A program made the position numbers and the translations under genes. A stretch of 64,000 bases of DNA from Eutreptiella sp. 'Long Island Sound 2002' (Eukaryota; Euglenozoa; Euglenophyceae; Eutreptiales; Eutreptiaceae): positions 25,755,342 to 25,819,341 of the forward strand of contig OZ038397.1 of the NCBI GenBank assembly GCA_964036045.1. Direction: 5' to 3'. The notes below the pieces were generated by a model. That model worked only from the letters and a program-made list of their open reading frames with translations, had not been told where the DNA came from and made no database searches. This document shows positions 44,280 through 56,700 of the stretch, in pieces. Every line of letters begins with the position of its first letter. The first letter of the stretch is position 1.

Positions 44280-47200
44280 CGGAGCCCCTGCAGCCAAGGG
44301 CCCCAGCTAGGGCGGTCGCAGGATGGTGACGCGGGAAGCGCCGAACCATCCCAGTCGGGAGTCGATAAGCACAAGGGGACTGCCGCGGGCGGAAGGCCCG
44401 GCCCGGCGCCCACTCGCGGAGGCGGGGTGAGGGCAAGTGAAGGCACGAACCCTTGCACCCGTCCGTCCTTCGCGACCAAGAATGTGTTTGATGTACTACA
44501 GGATCTATCCGAGAGTATCGGAGGATCACCCGGACCGGAGCTGGATGCTGCAGATGGGCAGCCTGAGCCCATTGTCCACGACCTGCACCAGTCGCTTGTT
44601 GAGCTTCTGGAACGGCCGGAGATCCTGAGTTTGCACGCCGTGCGCCGTGTCGGTCGCGAGCGGCAGTTGCATCTTAAGGTCCGTGCCCTATGCGGGGAAG
44701 TGGAAAAGGTTTTCGACGTGTTGGTCGACACGGGAGCTCAAGTCAGCTTGGTCAAGGCTGGCCTACTTCCACCAGAGTGTCTGACCGACAGTCGGAAGCC
44801 TGTCAGGCTGAAGGTGGCGAACGGCCAGTACATGGTGGGAGGCACGAAGGAAGCGGCCATTGGGCTGCAGTTCGTGAACCATCGTGAGCTGAGCCGCCCA
44901 GACCTCGGCAAGGAAATCCTCCTGCACGGTCGCTTCTACGAGGCCGAGATGGACTGGGACATGATCGTCGGGTACGACTTCATGATGGAGACGGACTCCG
45001 GCGCCCTCCCGGCCCAGGCCTCCATGACCCTGTACCAGGACGACCAGCTCTCGTGGCTTTCGTCGCCTGAGCACCATGTGGAATGCCAATGGATCCACCC
45101 CGAACGCAATCAGCTCGAAGTGGCCGCGCTGGACACTGAGCCCACTGGGCCAGCAAACCAGGAGTACGGCGTAAGGCCGGAAGTGGCGAACCGAGTGGTT
45201 GCGGACCTGGGAGCGTCGGATCTGGCCCTGGATGCGTTCTCTTCAGGAACCTCCGCCCATCTGCGGGTGTGTGAGAAGTACTGGAGCGCACAGGACTCCG
45301 CGTGGAAGAAGCACTGGGGTCCGCATCAGGGATTGATGTGGATCCATTGCCCCCGTTGGGACATTCCAAGAGCGATAGCGAAGATTCGCAAGGACCGCTC
45401 CAAGGCAGTGCTGGTTGTTCCTATGGGATGCACCGAGGAGGAAAGTACCCGACATTGGGTAGCCTCATTGACCAACATGACCTTAAACAAGGTCGTCCTA
45501 CCGGCTGGAGAGAGTGTCTATCAGGACGCTAAGGGACAGCCCATGCCACCCCAGAGATGGCCAACGGAATTCCACTATGTGGATGGGGGCCTTGATCAGG
45601 CCGACACCACGGACTTCGTGTGTGTCAACCGCATCATAGCGGAGCCTTGGAGGCAATGCTTTGCGATTCCCCCTGTTGACATCGAGGAATCGGAATCGGA
45701 AGAGCCCCTCACTGAAGAGGAGTGGGATCTGGTTCAGGGGTATATGGATCAGCCCTTTCACGACTGGGGAAACCAGCGTGAGGGCAAGGGCCAGGACAGA
45801 GCCTGGTGGGAAGTGGACTCGATCGTCTTTGGTTCCTATGACGGGAACACCTTCGTGCAGAGGGTGCTGGACCACCTATCCAGCCAGGACGAGCCAATCG
45901 GGGGTAACCCACCCACCTACGGCGATCTATTCCGAGGCAAGACCAGAGATGGCCCCTTGGGCCACCTGGGAAGACCACCTGAGCCGAAAGCGAGCGGAGT
46001 AGCTACCCCTCAAGTAAGCTCCGTGGTTCAAGTGCCCGGAAAAGCCAAGGCGGAGTCCGATGACTGCCCCAAGATCCAGGCATTGAGGGCCAGGCTGAAG
46101 CAGAAGTATGGTGATACCTTCTTCAGCGGTAAGCCTGTGTTTCCCCCACCGGTGCGTGGACCATATGGCGAGGCCAAGATACGACTGAAGCAGGACCCCC
46201 GTGTGTATCGACACCGGGAGTTTGCCCTGAGGGGCGAGAGGAAAGAGGCCATGGAGAAGATCCTCCGTGACTTCATCCAGAGAGGCTGGCTCGAGCCGTG
46301 CCACTCCGAATGGGCCTCTCCGTGCTTCGTCGTCCCCAAGAAGGTTGCCGGTGAGTGGCGGCTCGTGGTCGACTACCGCGGCCTGAACGCCCAAACGCAG
46401 CACGACAGCTACATGCTGCCCCTCATTGAGGACATGCTGCAAAAACAACACCGGCGGAGGATCTTCACGGTGATTGACCTGAAACATGGTTATCATCAGA
46501 TGCCTCTCGCCGAGGAGTCCCGTGCCTGCACAGCCATGAGCACCCCACTTGGACCTCTCCAGTGGAAGGTGATGCCCATGGGCGTTACCAACGGCAATGC
46601 GGCTTTTCAGCGGATGCTGGAGAACCTGCTTGAGCCGGTGCGCGACTGTGCGGACCCCTTCGTGGACGACGTGATCATCGCGTCCGGGGACCCCAGTATG
46701 AGCTACGAGGAGCTCCTGGAGGCACACGAGAGGGACGTCACTCGAGTGCTGGACCTTCTGGTTCGGCACAAACTCACGGGCAGCAGTGACAAGGCCACCA
46801 TTGCGGTAAGCGAGGTGGTCTTCGCTGGCCACGTAGTCGGGAACGGGCAGCGAAAGCCCATACCTGGCAAGGTGGCTGCGATTGAGCACTGGGAAAAGCC
46901 CAAGACGGTCTCTGAGCTACGGGCGTATCTGGGGTTCTGCAACTACTACTCGGGGTATATCAAAATGTACGCCGAGTATGCAGCCCCCATGACGACCATG
47001 CTCAAGGGCAACCGAGAGGAGACCAAGAAGGGGTCCAAGAAGGCTCTGGTCTGGACAGATGAGTCCGACCGTGCCTTTGAGGGGATGACGCAGGCGCTGC
47101 TATCCGCAGTGGGCCTGCACCTCGTGGATCCCGACCGAGGGTTCGTCCTGCGCACCGACGCTTCCGACTACGCCATTGGCGCTGTGTTGGAGCAAGTGCT

Positions 47201-49262
47201 TGACGATGGGAGGCACGTGCCCGTGGCCTTCTGGAGCGGAGTCCTGGCGGAAGGCCAGAGACGGACGTGGACGCCCCGTGAAAAGGAGGCGTATGCCATC
47301 GTCATGGCTCTCAGGAAATGGGCTGGGTACATAGCCCTCCATCCCGTCACCGTCTGCACCGACCATCAGAGTCTGCAGTCGTGGCACAAGGAGCACGTGG
47401 ACACCCCCTCAGGTCCCGCCTCCCGACGGGCAAGATGGCATGAGACCTTGGCCAAGTTCGACCTTACGGTTGTTTATATTCCTGGAAAGGATAACACCGT
47501 GGCGGACTGTCTCAGTAGGTGGGCCTATCCCGCCAGCAAGGGCATGCAGGACGTCTCTGCCCATGGCGATGAGGCTGAGACCGCTGAAGCCAAGAGGATC
47601 ACTGAAATGGAGCGCCTGATGGAGGAGGAGGGTGCAAAATGCTTCGTCGCCATGGCTGCGGATGCCCCCCTCGCCACGAGGGTGAGCAGAGCGGTCAGAG
47701 TACTCGCCCCTGAGGGAGCTGAGTCCGACAAGCACCTCTTCCCGGAGTCTTGCCTCCAGGACGACTGGACCGACGACTACGCCAAGTCTGAGGCCTTTGC
47801 GGCCGAGTATAGGGCTGTGACCGACCCTGATGACGGGCAGAAGTGGCCAAAGGGGCTAACTGAGGAAGATGGCAAGCTCTACCGGAATGGTAAGCTGCTA
47901 GTACCAGAGTCCCGGGTGCTCGAGCTGTGTGAAGCTTGGCACCACCACATGCTGCACCCAGGGGTCAAGAAGCAAGCTCTTGACATGCAGCGTCGGCTCG
48001 AGATCGACCATATCGTTCTCTACACCGCCATCAAGAAGGTCAGGAAGGGTTGCTCGGTCTGTCAGGCCTGCAATCCCGATAACCGGAACGTCAAGGGGGA
48101 ACCCCAATGGACACCGGTTCCTGACCAGCCCATGGAGAGCGTGGCCATGGACGTCTTCTCCATGCCCGAAGTGCGCATTGGCAAGGAGACCTTTGACTGT
48201 GTGGTTCTCTGTGTGGACCGCCACAGCGGCTACGTTGTAGCCGTTCCGGCACGCAAAAAGGGGTTGCTTGCCAAGGGAGTTGCAGTCATGATGATTCGTC
48301 ATTGGCTGACCGTCTTTGACATCCCCCGCACCATTTGCAGTGACCGAGGGCCCCAGTTTACTGGTGGCTGGTTCAAGGCTATGTGTTCCCTCATGGGAAT
48401 ACGACATGCCAAGAGCGTCGCCTATCTCAGCCGGTCTAACGGCCGTGCTGAAGTGGCTGGACGGCAGCTGTTCGAGAAGCTGCGCAAGATCCACATCACC
48501 AATCCACGTCGGAACTGGTTTGAGGAGATGTGGCCTGCTCTGAAGGCCCATCATGACACCCCCACACCGGGTGGTTTGTCCCCTCACCAGATTCTGTTCG
48601 GCAGGGACCCCCTGGGTAGGGGACTTCCCTTGTCTGGTGATGGCATGGCTATGGATGCCAAGGAATTCTTCGCGCGGCAAGAGCAAACGGCGCGGGACAT
48701 CCGCCAGCAGCTTGAGAAGGAGCATGCTGAGCGTCAGAAGTCCGCCCCGAGCTCGACAGCGCAGAAGTTCAGGGTGGGAGACCCGGTGTGGGTGATCAGA
48801 CCCCGCCCTATGGGCACCCACCGCACCAAGACCTGGTTCACACCCGGCGAGGTGGTCCGCAGGATTGGTGAGGACACCTACCGCATCAAGGTGGGTCACG
48901 GACAGTTCCGGGAGCGCCACGAGAGTCAACTCCGTGTGCGGGAACCCGACCTCCGTGGCCAACATGTGTCCCTGAGCTATGCCGCGCATGAGGCCGATTC
49001 GGACGACGACTACGCTGAGCAGGACGACTATACAGTCGAGAAGATCCTTGCTCAGCGTCCGAAGGCCTCGGCACCTGGAGGTCTGGAGTTCAAGGTTCGT
49101 TGGCGAGGCTATGGGCCGTCCCACGACACCTGGGAACCCGTCTCCTCGTTCGTGCCGCGGGTCAATACTCCCTTCATGGAGTACATCCGCAAGCACAAGA
49201 CCAAGATCCACGTTTCGGACTTGGCAGCACTCACCCGGGCGATTGCAGCCAGGGGTGCCTGA
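44280..49262 (+). CDS. Element B Pol: protease, MTase-like domain, RT, RNase H, integrase, chromodomain
   Basis: The frame continues that of gag and lacks an early ATG, so it is probably expressed as a Gag-Pol fusion. The protease site VDTGAQVSLV lies near 44,724. A Dam-like segment (45,222-45,430: LALDAFSS, then IHCPRWD where NPPF would be, then VLVVPMG) looks degenerate. RT covers about 46,190-46,900 with YRGLNAQ, DLKHGYHQMPL and catalytic FVDD at 46,658. RNase H begins RTDASDYAIGAVLEQ near 47,150. Integrase has an HHCC finger (48,000 region, CSVCQAC), Asp in AMDVF, Asp in CSDRGPQF and Glu in GRAEVAGRQ. The chromodomain (49,030-49,150) ends KVRWRGYGPSHDTWEPVSSF. All catalytic residues seen are intact. 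Confidence 0.93.
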   Translation, partial: RSPCSQGPQLGRSQDGDAGSAEPSQSGVDKHKGTAAGGRPGPAPTRGGGVRASEGTNPCTRPSFATKNVFDVLQDLSESIGGSPGPELDAADGQPEPIVHDLHQSLVELLERPEILSLHAVRRVGRERQLHLKVRALCGEVEKVFDVLVDTGAQVSLVKAGLLPPECLTDSRKPVRLKVANGQYMVGGTKEAAIGLQFVNHRELSRPDLGKEILLHGRFYEAEMDWDMIVGYDFMMETDSGALPAQASMTLYQDDQLSWLSSPEHHVECQWIHPERNQLEVAALDTEPTGPANQEYGVRPEVANRVVADLGASDLALDAFSSGTSAHLRVCEKYWSAQDSAWKKHWGPHQGLMWIHCPRWDIPRAIAKIRKDRSKAVLVVPMGCTEEESTRHWVASLTNMTLNKVVLPAGESVYQDAKGQPMPPQRWPTEFHYVDGGLDQADTTDFVCVNRIIAEPWRQCFAIPPVDIEESESEEPLTEEEWDLVQGYMDQPFHDWGNQREGKGQDRAWWEVDSIVFGSYDGNTFVQRVLDHLSSQDEPIGGNPPTYGDLFRGKTRDGPLGHLGRPPEPKASGVATPQVSSVVQVPGKAKAESDDCPKIQALRARLKQKYGDTFFSGKPVFPPPVRGPYGEAKIRLKQDPRVYRHREFALRGERKEAMEKILRDFIQRGWLEPCHSEWASPCFVVPKKVAGEWRLVVDYRGLNAQTQHDSYMLPLIEDMLQKQHRRRIFTVIDLKHGYHQMPLAEESRACTAMSTPLGPLQWKVMPMGVTNGNAAFQRMLENLLEPVRDCADPFVDDVIIASGDPSMSYEELLEAHERDVTRVLDLLVRHKLTGSSDKATIAVSEVVFAGHVVGNGQRKPIPGKVAAIEHWEKPKTVSELRAYLGFCNYYSGYIKMYAEYAAPMTTMLKGNREETKKGSKKALVWTDESDRAFEGMTQALLSAVGLHLVDPDRGFVLRTDASDYAIGAVLEQVLDDGRHVPVAFWSGVLAEGQRRTWTPREKEAYAIVMALRKWAGYIALHPVTVCTDHQSLQSWHKEHVDTPSGPASRRARWHETLAKFDLTVVYIPGKDNTVADCLSRWAYPASKGMQDVSAHGDEAETAEAKRITEMERLMEEEGAKCFVAMAADAPLATRVSRAVRVLAPEGAESDKHLFPESCLQDDWTDDYAKSEAFAAEYRAVTDPDDGQKWPKGLTEEDGKLYRNGKLLVPESRVLELCEAWHHHMLHPGVKKQALDMQRRLEIDHIVLYTAIKKVRKGCSVCQACNPDNRNVKGEPQWTPVPDQPMESVAMDVFSMPEVRIGKETFDCVVLCVDRHSGYVVAVPARKKGLLAKGVAVMMIRHWLTVFDIPRTICSDRGPQFTGGWFKAMCSLMGIRHAKSVAYLSRSNGRAEVAGRQLFEKLRKIHITNPRRNWFEEMWPALKAHHDTPTPGGLSPHQILFGRDPLGRGLPLSGDGMAMDAKEFFARQEQTARDIRQQLEKEHAERQKSAPSSTAQKFRVGDPVWVIRPRPMGTHRTKTWFTPGEVVRRIGEDTYRIKVGHGQFRERHESQLRVREPDLRGQHVSLSYAAHEADSDDDYAEQDDYTVEKILAQRPKASAPGGLEFKVRWRGYGPSHDTWEPVSSFVPRVNTPFMEYIRKHKTKIHVSDLAALTRAIAARGA

Positions 49263-50740
49263 TCAGCGCCCTGAGCTCTCCCCTGATGCGTTTTGAGGCG
49301 CTTGTGAGGCCGACGGATCGTCCCTTACTTGCTTGCTCTCTTCCATCTTTCGGTGACAGAGTGGCCATATACCCCCCCCTGCTGAATCCAGAGGAGGATG
49401 GCCCCTCTCTTCTTCTATTCGTCACTCCCCCCCCTGCTGAATCCTTGGGAAACCAGGTAGGGCGACTGACCTTCACACTTTTTGAGCTCTTGGGGCCTTG
49501 AAGCCCATACGACGTTGCGCAACGGATGCCGCTGTCATCGGCATTGCGATTTTTCAGTGTGTGGTCTGGTTCCATGGCATTTGCGGAATCCAGACCAGTC
49601 GACGTGTGTCTCAAGACTATGTATGGCCTGGACTCAGGCATTATCCTGTCCACCCTCCTGCATTTGCCTTATCCTGACCGTGGCGTGGTTTGGCACTCTG
49701 TCCAGAGTGCGTTTACACGCCTGTTTACCTGTTTATTGCTTGTCTTTCCGCTCCCCAGGATATGTGCATTTGTATGTTCGATTGTCAGCCCATCACCGAC
49801 GGATGAACTGTCTTTTCCCCCCTGTGGGAATGCGAAACGAGTTACAGGGGCGCCCTGAGTCGCCGTCTACATGTTTATACACAAGGTCCAGCCTGGACCA
49901 GCACTGAATTACATGTTCTACTGTTTGAGTGCCTGTGATACCGTGTTGCCCTATTCGCTGTGATGTGTGGAGATCCTGATGGCGCCAGGCGGGAAGCCCA
50001 GTTGCCTGACTACACTCCCAGCGGTCCGCCACTGTCAGTCCCAGTGTGAGCCTACCGATTCGCAGACGCACTTGCATTCGGATGGCGGCCTCCGGTGCTC
50101 CTGACCTCGGTCAGTCTGCCTGGGAAACTGGTGGTTTGAGGAGTCGACGCCTCCGCCCACACTGCATGAGGACTCCCTCATGTATGGCCTTCGTGGCAGT
50201 AGGGCGAGGGAAAAGACGGCCTTGATGCCCGATCCCTTAAGGAGGAGCTCCCTTAAGATCTGGGGTTCTTAAGGAGTTCGACTATGGCACTCTGGACTCG
50301 CGTCGTATGGATATGGACATGGTGCGCCCGAGGAAGGACCCGTGGGGACTCTCCCCAGTCGGCGGGCCTTGGGAAGCTTGGGGTAGCCTGATGGATCTTT
50401 GTGGTCGCTCTCGACTTGTGGGACCACCTCGGTCGTCGTGTGTCGCCTATGTTGGCCGTGTATGCCACTGCCACTGTGGTGGTGACCGTAGCAGCCGGCA
50501 CCCGGTGCGCCTGGTATGGGTTAACGGGTCCTTTGGATGCCGAACAATCGCCGCCAGGACCCGGGACTTGATACTTGATACTTGATACTATACATGTGCT
50601 ACGTGCTTATACAGCATCATACCTATCTTACTGTGACTTACTGAAGTGAGGATGTGACACCCCCCCCCCCCATTCAGGAAGTGGTCCTGGGTACCCGCTG
50701 CCATGCGTGGGTGTTATCGAGCCCCCCCCAGGGTTTGCTC
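49263..50740. other. 3' untranslated region of element B
   Basis: 1.5 kb between the pol stop and the polypurine tract, with no recognisable coding frame. Confidence 0.7.
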
Positions 50741-50752
50741 TAAGGAGGGGGG
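50741..50752 (+). promoter_or_regulatory. Polypurine tract of element B
   Basis: AAGGAGGGGGG directly precedes the 3' LTR. Confidence 0.8.
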
Positions 50753-53709
50753 TGAAGCGGTACCCAGAACCCCATGGCTAGGTTACGGTCTCCGGTCCAC
50801 TAACCCCATGCACGGAAGGGAAGACGCCCGTTGACGCTCCATTCCGTGCCGTAAAGCCCCGCATCGGCAACCGATGCACCGCCAGCGGAGATTTGTGTAT
50901 CAGAATATCAGGAATCAACAGGGTTTTACTTTCATATTGTTTCCGTCAATTTTTACGCTTCCGTTCTGATATTCACTGTTTTGACTGCTGGCGGTTGGAT
51001 CGCGACTTTACCGTAACCGCCAGTTTAACTGTAATTAATGGAAATTTTAACGCTATCCGTCACGAAGGCTCCAAAGTCGTCAGGAACTGCATGGATGCTT
51101 CCGCAATTTTCATATCTTACACTCGCAACCTCAATCCGAATTTTTCAGGATGTCGAAATCGGATTTTCGACTTCGACATCCCCGCACTTGATTTGACCTC
51201 TTTCGAGTGGACCTACGTGCTTCCCTATGCACGAATCAACTTTCCTTTTCTCTTGCCCTCCATTTGTCTTAAAGATATGGGCAAAACAAAGTTGATTCGT
51301 GAGGCCACTTGTGAAGGTCATCTCTCGTGTTGCTTGCGAGGAATTACGATAAGGAAACGTGGGATGTATTCACAATACTCCCGACGTAATTTAGGAAGCA
51401 TTATATGCCTTGCGTTTCCACACGTGCGCGCTAGTGTAATGGATCATGGTCAATAGGGTAGAGTTTGCGTTATAACTCTTTGGCCATGACATTGCGTGCG
51501 TTAAGATAACTTTCGAGTGTAGCGCGCAAGTGTTGGTGTTGCATAGGAACTCTCCTTGAGTTCCTATGAACGATTGACACAAAGTTATGCCCTTGGAGGG
51601 GCATGACATATCGTGGTGGGAGCCACCTTTTTGGGCAATATGTGGTATGTGCCATGTGTTGTGTTGCGTGCCCATTTGGCGGGTCCATTGCTCCAAGCCG
51701 AACCCGCCAATGGACCTCATATTGTGCAAGCCCCTTCTCCATACTCCCTACGATCAATTGCAAGCCTAACCTTCGTGAAGGGAAGCTTGTGTGGTGAACC
51801 CGAAGCGATGCGTTGGGAGCAAGGTGTGTATTTTGCAATTTTCCATATTTTTATGTGCCCACTTGGGAAGCAGCGCTCGTAACCTTTCAAGGCGCCCCAA
51901 GTGGAGCACATAAGTGGGATCGAAGGTCATTGGTGTCAAGTCAATGTGTTTAGAAGGATTAGTTGATTGCACGATCCAAGCCGAAGATATTATAATATAA
52001 TTGTGCACCTTTCAATGCACTTTTGTGTGTCTTCGTGCCAATTTTGCCATTTTTGGCCCGTCATGATGTCAAGTGGTGACCGTGTATCTCAACGTTGCGC
52101 TCAATTGACATCATGACCCAAGTATGTTATGAGGGTACATACTTCGGTGCCCAACATATCTTGGACCCAGCGAATAACTCCTCTTAGGCTTGGCATACCG
52201 TGGCCGCCATGTTGGCGATTTGGGACTATCCCAAATCATGGGCTCACTTGGCGACCCTGCCATTCCCAATATCGGAGGAGTTGGGCGACGCCCAAAAGAT
52301 ATGTTGGACCAATATGACTTGAAACCAATCCTATGGCACACTCCGGTCCGAGTCGGGCATGTGCCTCATTTGCCCCAACCATGAGTGTGCGCATTTTTGG
52401 CCATTTTGAGCAATTTTCCACTTTTGCTGCCCGCCGTGCACTATGTTCTAACCCTCGTGCACGCCGGACGCATGGACCAATGGACCATGTATGGCATGGG
52501 TGTTATGGGTAATGGTCCCCATGGTCGACACACCACGTGGGCGAAGCGGAGCCACCTTCGTTAAGGCGCTAGCCCAAAGTGAGTGTGGGCAATTTTGCAA
52601 TTTTGACATTTGTGGACCCCATTGGGATCGTCACCACGCCAGGTGGCATGGAGATCTTTGAGAGCCAAGGGCATGGGAGTCTCCATTGGACTCCCGGTGA
52701 ATCGCGTATGGGATGGCGGATCTGATCTCCAAGCCGGCGTGGAGATATACTATTGGGAGCACACCGAATTTTGGCTCATTTCAAGCAGCCAAAATGACCC
52801 CATTTTGGGACCCCAATTTCCCCCTTCCGTGTGGTCAATTGGCGGCCCCATTTCTCTAAGCCCATAGGGAGCCCGGACCTAAATTTAAGTTGTACACTCA
52901 GATATAAGTCCTAGGTCCTGCCTCCTACCCTGTGAGCCATTGGCCTTACCTTGGCCGGGCGAGCCACGCGTGGGAATGACGCCAATTTTGGTGATTTTGG
53001 CATCATGACCCCACTTGACTCATCCGTGTTGCCCTGATGCCGGAACCTCAGAGGGAACCAGGTTGGGTGAGGGCTCCAGGGAGTTCGTACTCAAAGGGTA
53101 TAGGGTCAGTTGCCTCGTCCCTACCTCTGGCGGATCCGGACAAGGGGTCAATTTTGGGGATTTTTGAGTTAATTTCAGTTTGGGCTGAAACAGCCCATTT
53201 TCAGCTACCAACTCCTGGGTGATAATGGCGGGGCCATATCTCTGGCTCAGAGAGGAGTTGGGACCTGCCGCTGAGGGAGCATAGGGAGCCACTGTCGGTT
53301 GACCTTGGGGCCCCTTGGTTCCCAGGAACTCGCCTGTGGCTAGGTGAGACACCTCTCCCATTGGCAGGGTTTCAGGGTCCGGACTGAGCAGGGCATGGGT
53401 TGTGTTTGAGCCCCCGCCCCCACCAGCCACTGAGAGGGTCGCACCTGGGATTGGGATATGAGTTGGGACTGAGTGTCTATTGTCCCTTGATGCCCTTACC
53501 CCAGTCCAGTCTTAACCCCATGTGTACATATCCTGATGTGTTGCTGTACATACTTTCGTTCCCTCTTTGCAGAGTGGCAAGGATTCTGAAACGCTTTGTC
53601 ACATGACATGAGCGTATTGATGCCCTTGTGAGCGTAGTGCCTTGCCTGCCTGCTCACCTGTGCGTGTCACCGCAGTGTCCCGTGGCCGGCCCCCCACGGG
53701 AACGCGTCA
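50753..53709 (+). repeat. 3' LTR of element B (2,957 bp)
   Basis: Partner of 36,571-39,527. Ends ACGCGTCA, followed by target duplication GTAC. Confidence 0.95.
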
Positions 53710-56700
53710 GTACGTCCTCATCGGAGTTGATCTCCTTGGGCGCCCCATAGACACAAAACCACTCCTCCAGGAGTATCTTGATAGTCTCCTCTCCGGTAAT
53801 GTGCTTGGTACATGGGAACACCCTGGTAAACCTGGTCAACCCACAGGTTACCACGAGGGCGAAGTCATAGCCCCCGAACTTCGGCATCTCCGTGTAGTCC
53901 ACGTATAGAACACTGTTAGCACAGTGAGGGATGGGCAGGGTCGAGTAGAGACCTCTGTCCCTGATATCCCCTGGTTTACAGGACCTGCACGGGCACTTGT
54001 CCACGATAGGCTGGAGTGTCTTCCGCAGTTGGTCGTCAGTCCACGTAGTGTGGAACCACTGCTTGAACAACCTCAGGGTACGGTCAGCACCCACATGACC
54101 ACTGGACTCATGGGTCCACTTCAGCAGCGCTGGGACTCGGTCACTAGGCACCACGATGCGGTCCTCGTGCCAGAGGTAGCTCTTGTCCCGCTTCCACTGG
54201 TCTTGGTTGACCAGGAGGGGTTCAAGGCGTTTCTCCAGGCGCCGGTAGATATCCCCAAACTCCTGTAGGTACTCCGATTGTTGGAGTCCATCCAGGGGGC
54301 GTATCATGGTCATGTTCAGGTCCAGATGTACGTCCATACGGCTGAACGCCTCCTTAGCCAGCGCTTCAGACCGGGCACCAATCAGGGCGTCGAAGTTGTT
54401 GCGGCTGATGTAGTCGGCACACTCGTTCTTCACTCCCTGGATATGGTGTACCGTCAGCCGTAGTTGACTGAGGTAGGTCCACCAGCGCCGTAGCTTGGCC
54501 TTCTCAGGTGGGGGACCCTTCTGGAAACTGCGGACCGGTTCTTGGTCGCATAGCCAGACCACAGGGTTACTCCCCAACAGTCGTGCTTGTGAGGATAGCA
54601 CCAGCATACCCGCGAGCAGTTCCTGCTCATAGGTGGAGTAGTTCCCCCTGGCCTGGTTCCACTTCCAGTTCCAGTGGCCCAGAGGTACTAGGACCCACTT
54701 GTCGTCAGGGTAGCTGTGCTTGAGGGTTCCATCTCGGTTGAGACCTTCCGTCCCCCATTGGGAAATGGCCGAGTCGAACTCCTCTTTCTCTAGTGCTTGC
54801 CATTGGAACAACGTTCCACCACCGCCCACATTGCTGGCGTCGGTCACCAGGATAATCTCCCCTTGTGCCCTAGGCACGCCCAAGCACTTAGCGTTGGCTA
54901 CCTTGTCTTTGAGCTCGTCAAACGCTTGTTGCTCTTGTGGGCCCCAGCGCCAAGTAGTACTCTTCTTGATCAAGTCAGTCAGTACAGCGCTGGTGTAGGT
55001 GAAGTTTTTGATGTGGCGGCGATAGAAGTTGCACGCCCCAATGAAACTGCGTACATCATGAAGTCCTTTCTTGGGGTCTTCGTGTCGTACCTTGGCATCC
55101 ATCAGGGGTTTGGCCTTAGAGGCCGCTGGGGTCCACCACCCATAGCCAACGTCAAACCCCAAGTACTGCATGGTCTCCTGCATGAACTCACACTTCTCCA
55201 GCTTGAGTCGTGTGTGGTTCTCCTGGCAGACCGCAAAGAACTCACCCAAGAGGATTAGGTGATCCTCCTGGGTATTGGTCCCGAGGCATACATCGTCGAT
55301 GTGAGCCTCCATCTGGGCCCCACGGGATATGAGCTCCTGCACCTTAGGTCTCCTTCGTAGGATGGACAAGATCTTGTTCATCAGCTCTTGGAACAGAGCG
55401 GGGGCGTTAGCCACACCAAATGGCATGACCTTCCACTTGAATACCCTCCCCTGAGGGGTGATGAAGGCCAGTAGTTCCTGTGCGTTGGGCATCAGGTCCA
55501 CTTGCCAGAATCCACTTCGCTTGTCCATCTTGGTCTTGTAGCGACAGGAGGTTATCTTCTCCAGGGTAGACTCCATATTGGGAATGGACCCTGAGTGGTT
55601 CAGCGTCTTCTTGTTCAGCTCTCCATAGTCCACTACCAGCCGTTTGGCTGTAGACCCAGGTTTAGCCACCAGGAAACAGGGGCTGCAGTGTAGGGGGTAG
55701 TCCCCGTCCTTGTACTCCAGGACTAGGCCAGCGTCGATACACTCTTGTATCTGTCGCTCAATCTCGTCGGCCTGCTCTTTAGGAGCTGGATAGGGTCTCC
55801 TCCGTATCTTGTGACCCACGAACTCGGGTTTCAGCTTGAGGTCCATCTGTACCAGCTTGTCACATGACGCTCGGGGGGGTAGTTCTCCGAACACCTCCAG
55901 ATAGGTCCTTATCAGCTTCTGTACCCGCGGGTCCAATATCTTGATCTTGTCCTCCAAGTCCTCGTCGGAGTGTAAGTTGCTTGCCCCCTGAATAGACGTC
56001 GGGAGGTGGTCCTCCACCGACTCTTCGCCCGCGGTAGCATCCTTCAGCCCTTGGTAGGCATATAGAAGGTCTTGCTCGACCATCTCCGGTGGACGATGGC
56101 AACATAGGCACGCTCGAGGGGGTTCACATACACATTCCTCCGAGAGGTCGTCCTCTTCTGGGGTCCTCACATGGGCACCCCATACGCTCTTCATGAGCTT
56201 GAGATCTACCTCCCTTTGCCAGGTGGTGATCTTCTGTTCGAGGTCCTCCTTCAGTTGGGATAGGTCTCCCATACGTCCTTGCTTCAGTGGCCAGGAGCTG
56301 CGGGTAGGCTTCGCGTAGCATAGCTTTTTCGCCACCAACTTCCTCTTGGAATCCACATACTCCCTGAGCCTGGATCGAGTGTCCAGCTCCTCATCCACGG
56401 GGTCTTCTACCCTCATGGAGAGTAGGGGTTTTAGTGGGGCGACGTACTCGGCGTTCTCCACTTCCTCCACCGCGGTCTGCACGAAGAAGGCGTCGTGCTC
56501 AGTTTCGTCGTCTGCGTGGATAGAGCTAGGTAGCTCAGATAGTCCACACTCAGAGACTCCATCAGGTACAGGTACATGACAGGGAGAGTTGGGGGCGTTG
56601 GTGTCAGTCACGACGTACTCATCTCCTCCGGGTGTAGTTTCAACAGCATCTTGAGGTCGTAGGCGATCCTTCAAGTCACCCAAGGCGAGTCCATCGCTTT

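Larger units (their letters stand above)
36571..53709 (+). mobile_element. Element B: complete 17.1-kb Ty3/gypsy chromovirus-like retrotransposon
   Basis: Two 2,957-bp LTRs (TG...CA) flank gag, pol and a 1.5-kb 3' untranslated region. The target duplication is GTAC (36,567-36,570 and 53,710-53,713). A polypurine tract AAGGAGGGGGG abuts the 3' LTR. An 11-nt self-primer candidate replaces a tRNA primer site. Both coding frames are intact and the LTRs are about 1% diverged, so the insertion is fairly recent and possibly still competent. Confidence 0.95.

Noticed and set aside
53654-53709. C-terminal ~18 residues of the element C pol frame
   Set aside because: They are coded by the LTR of element B after the insertion point and are not part of the original integrase.
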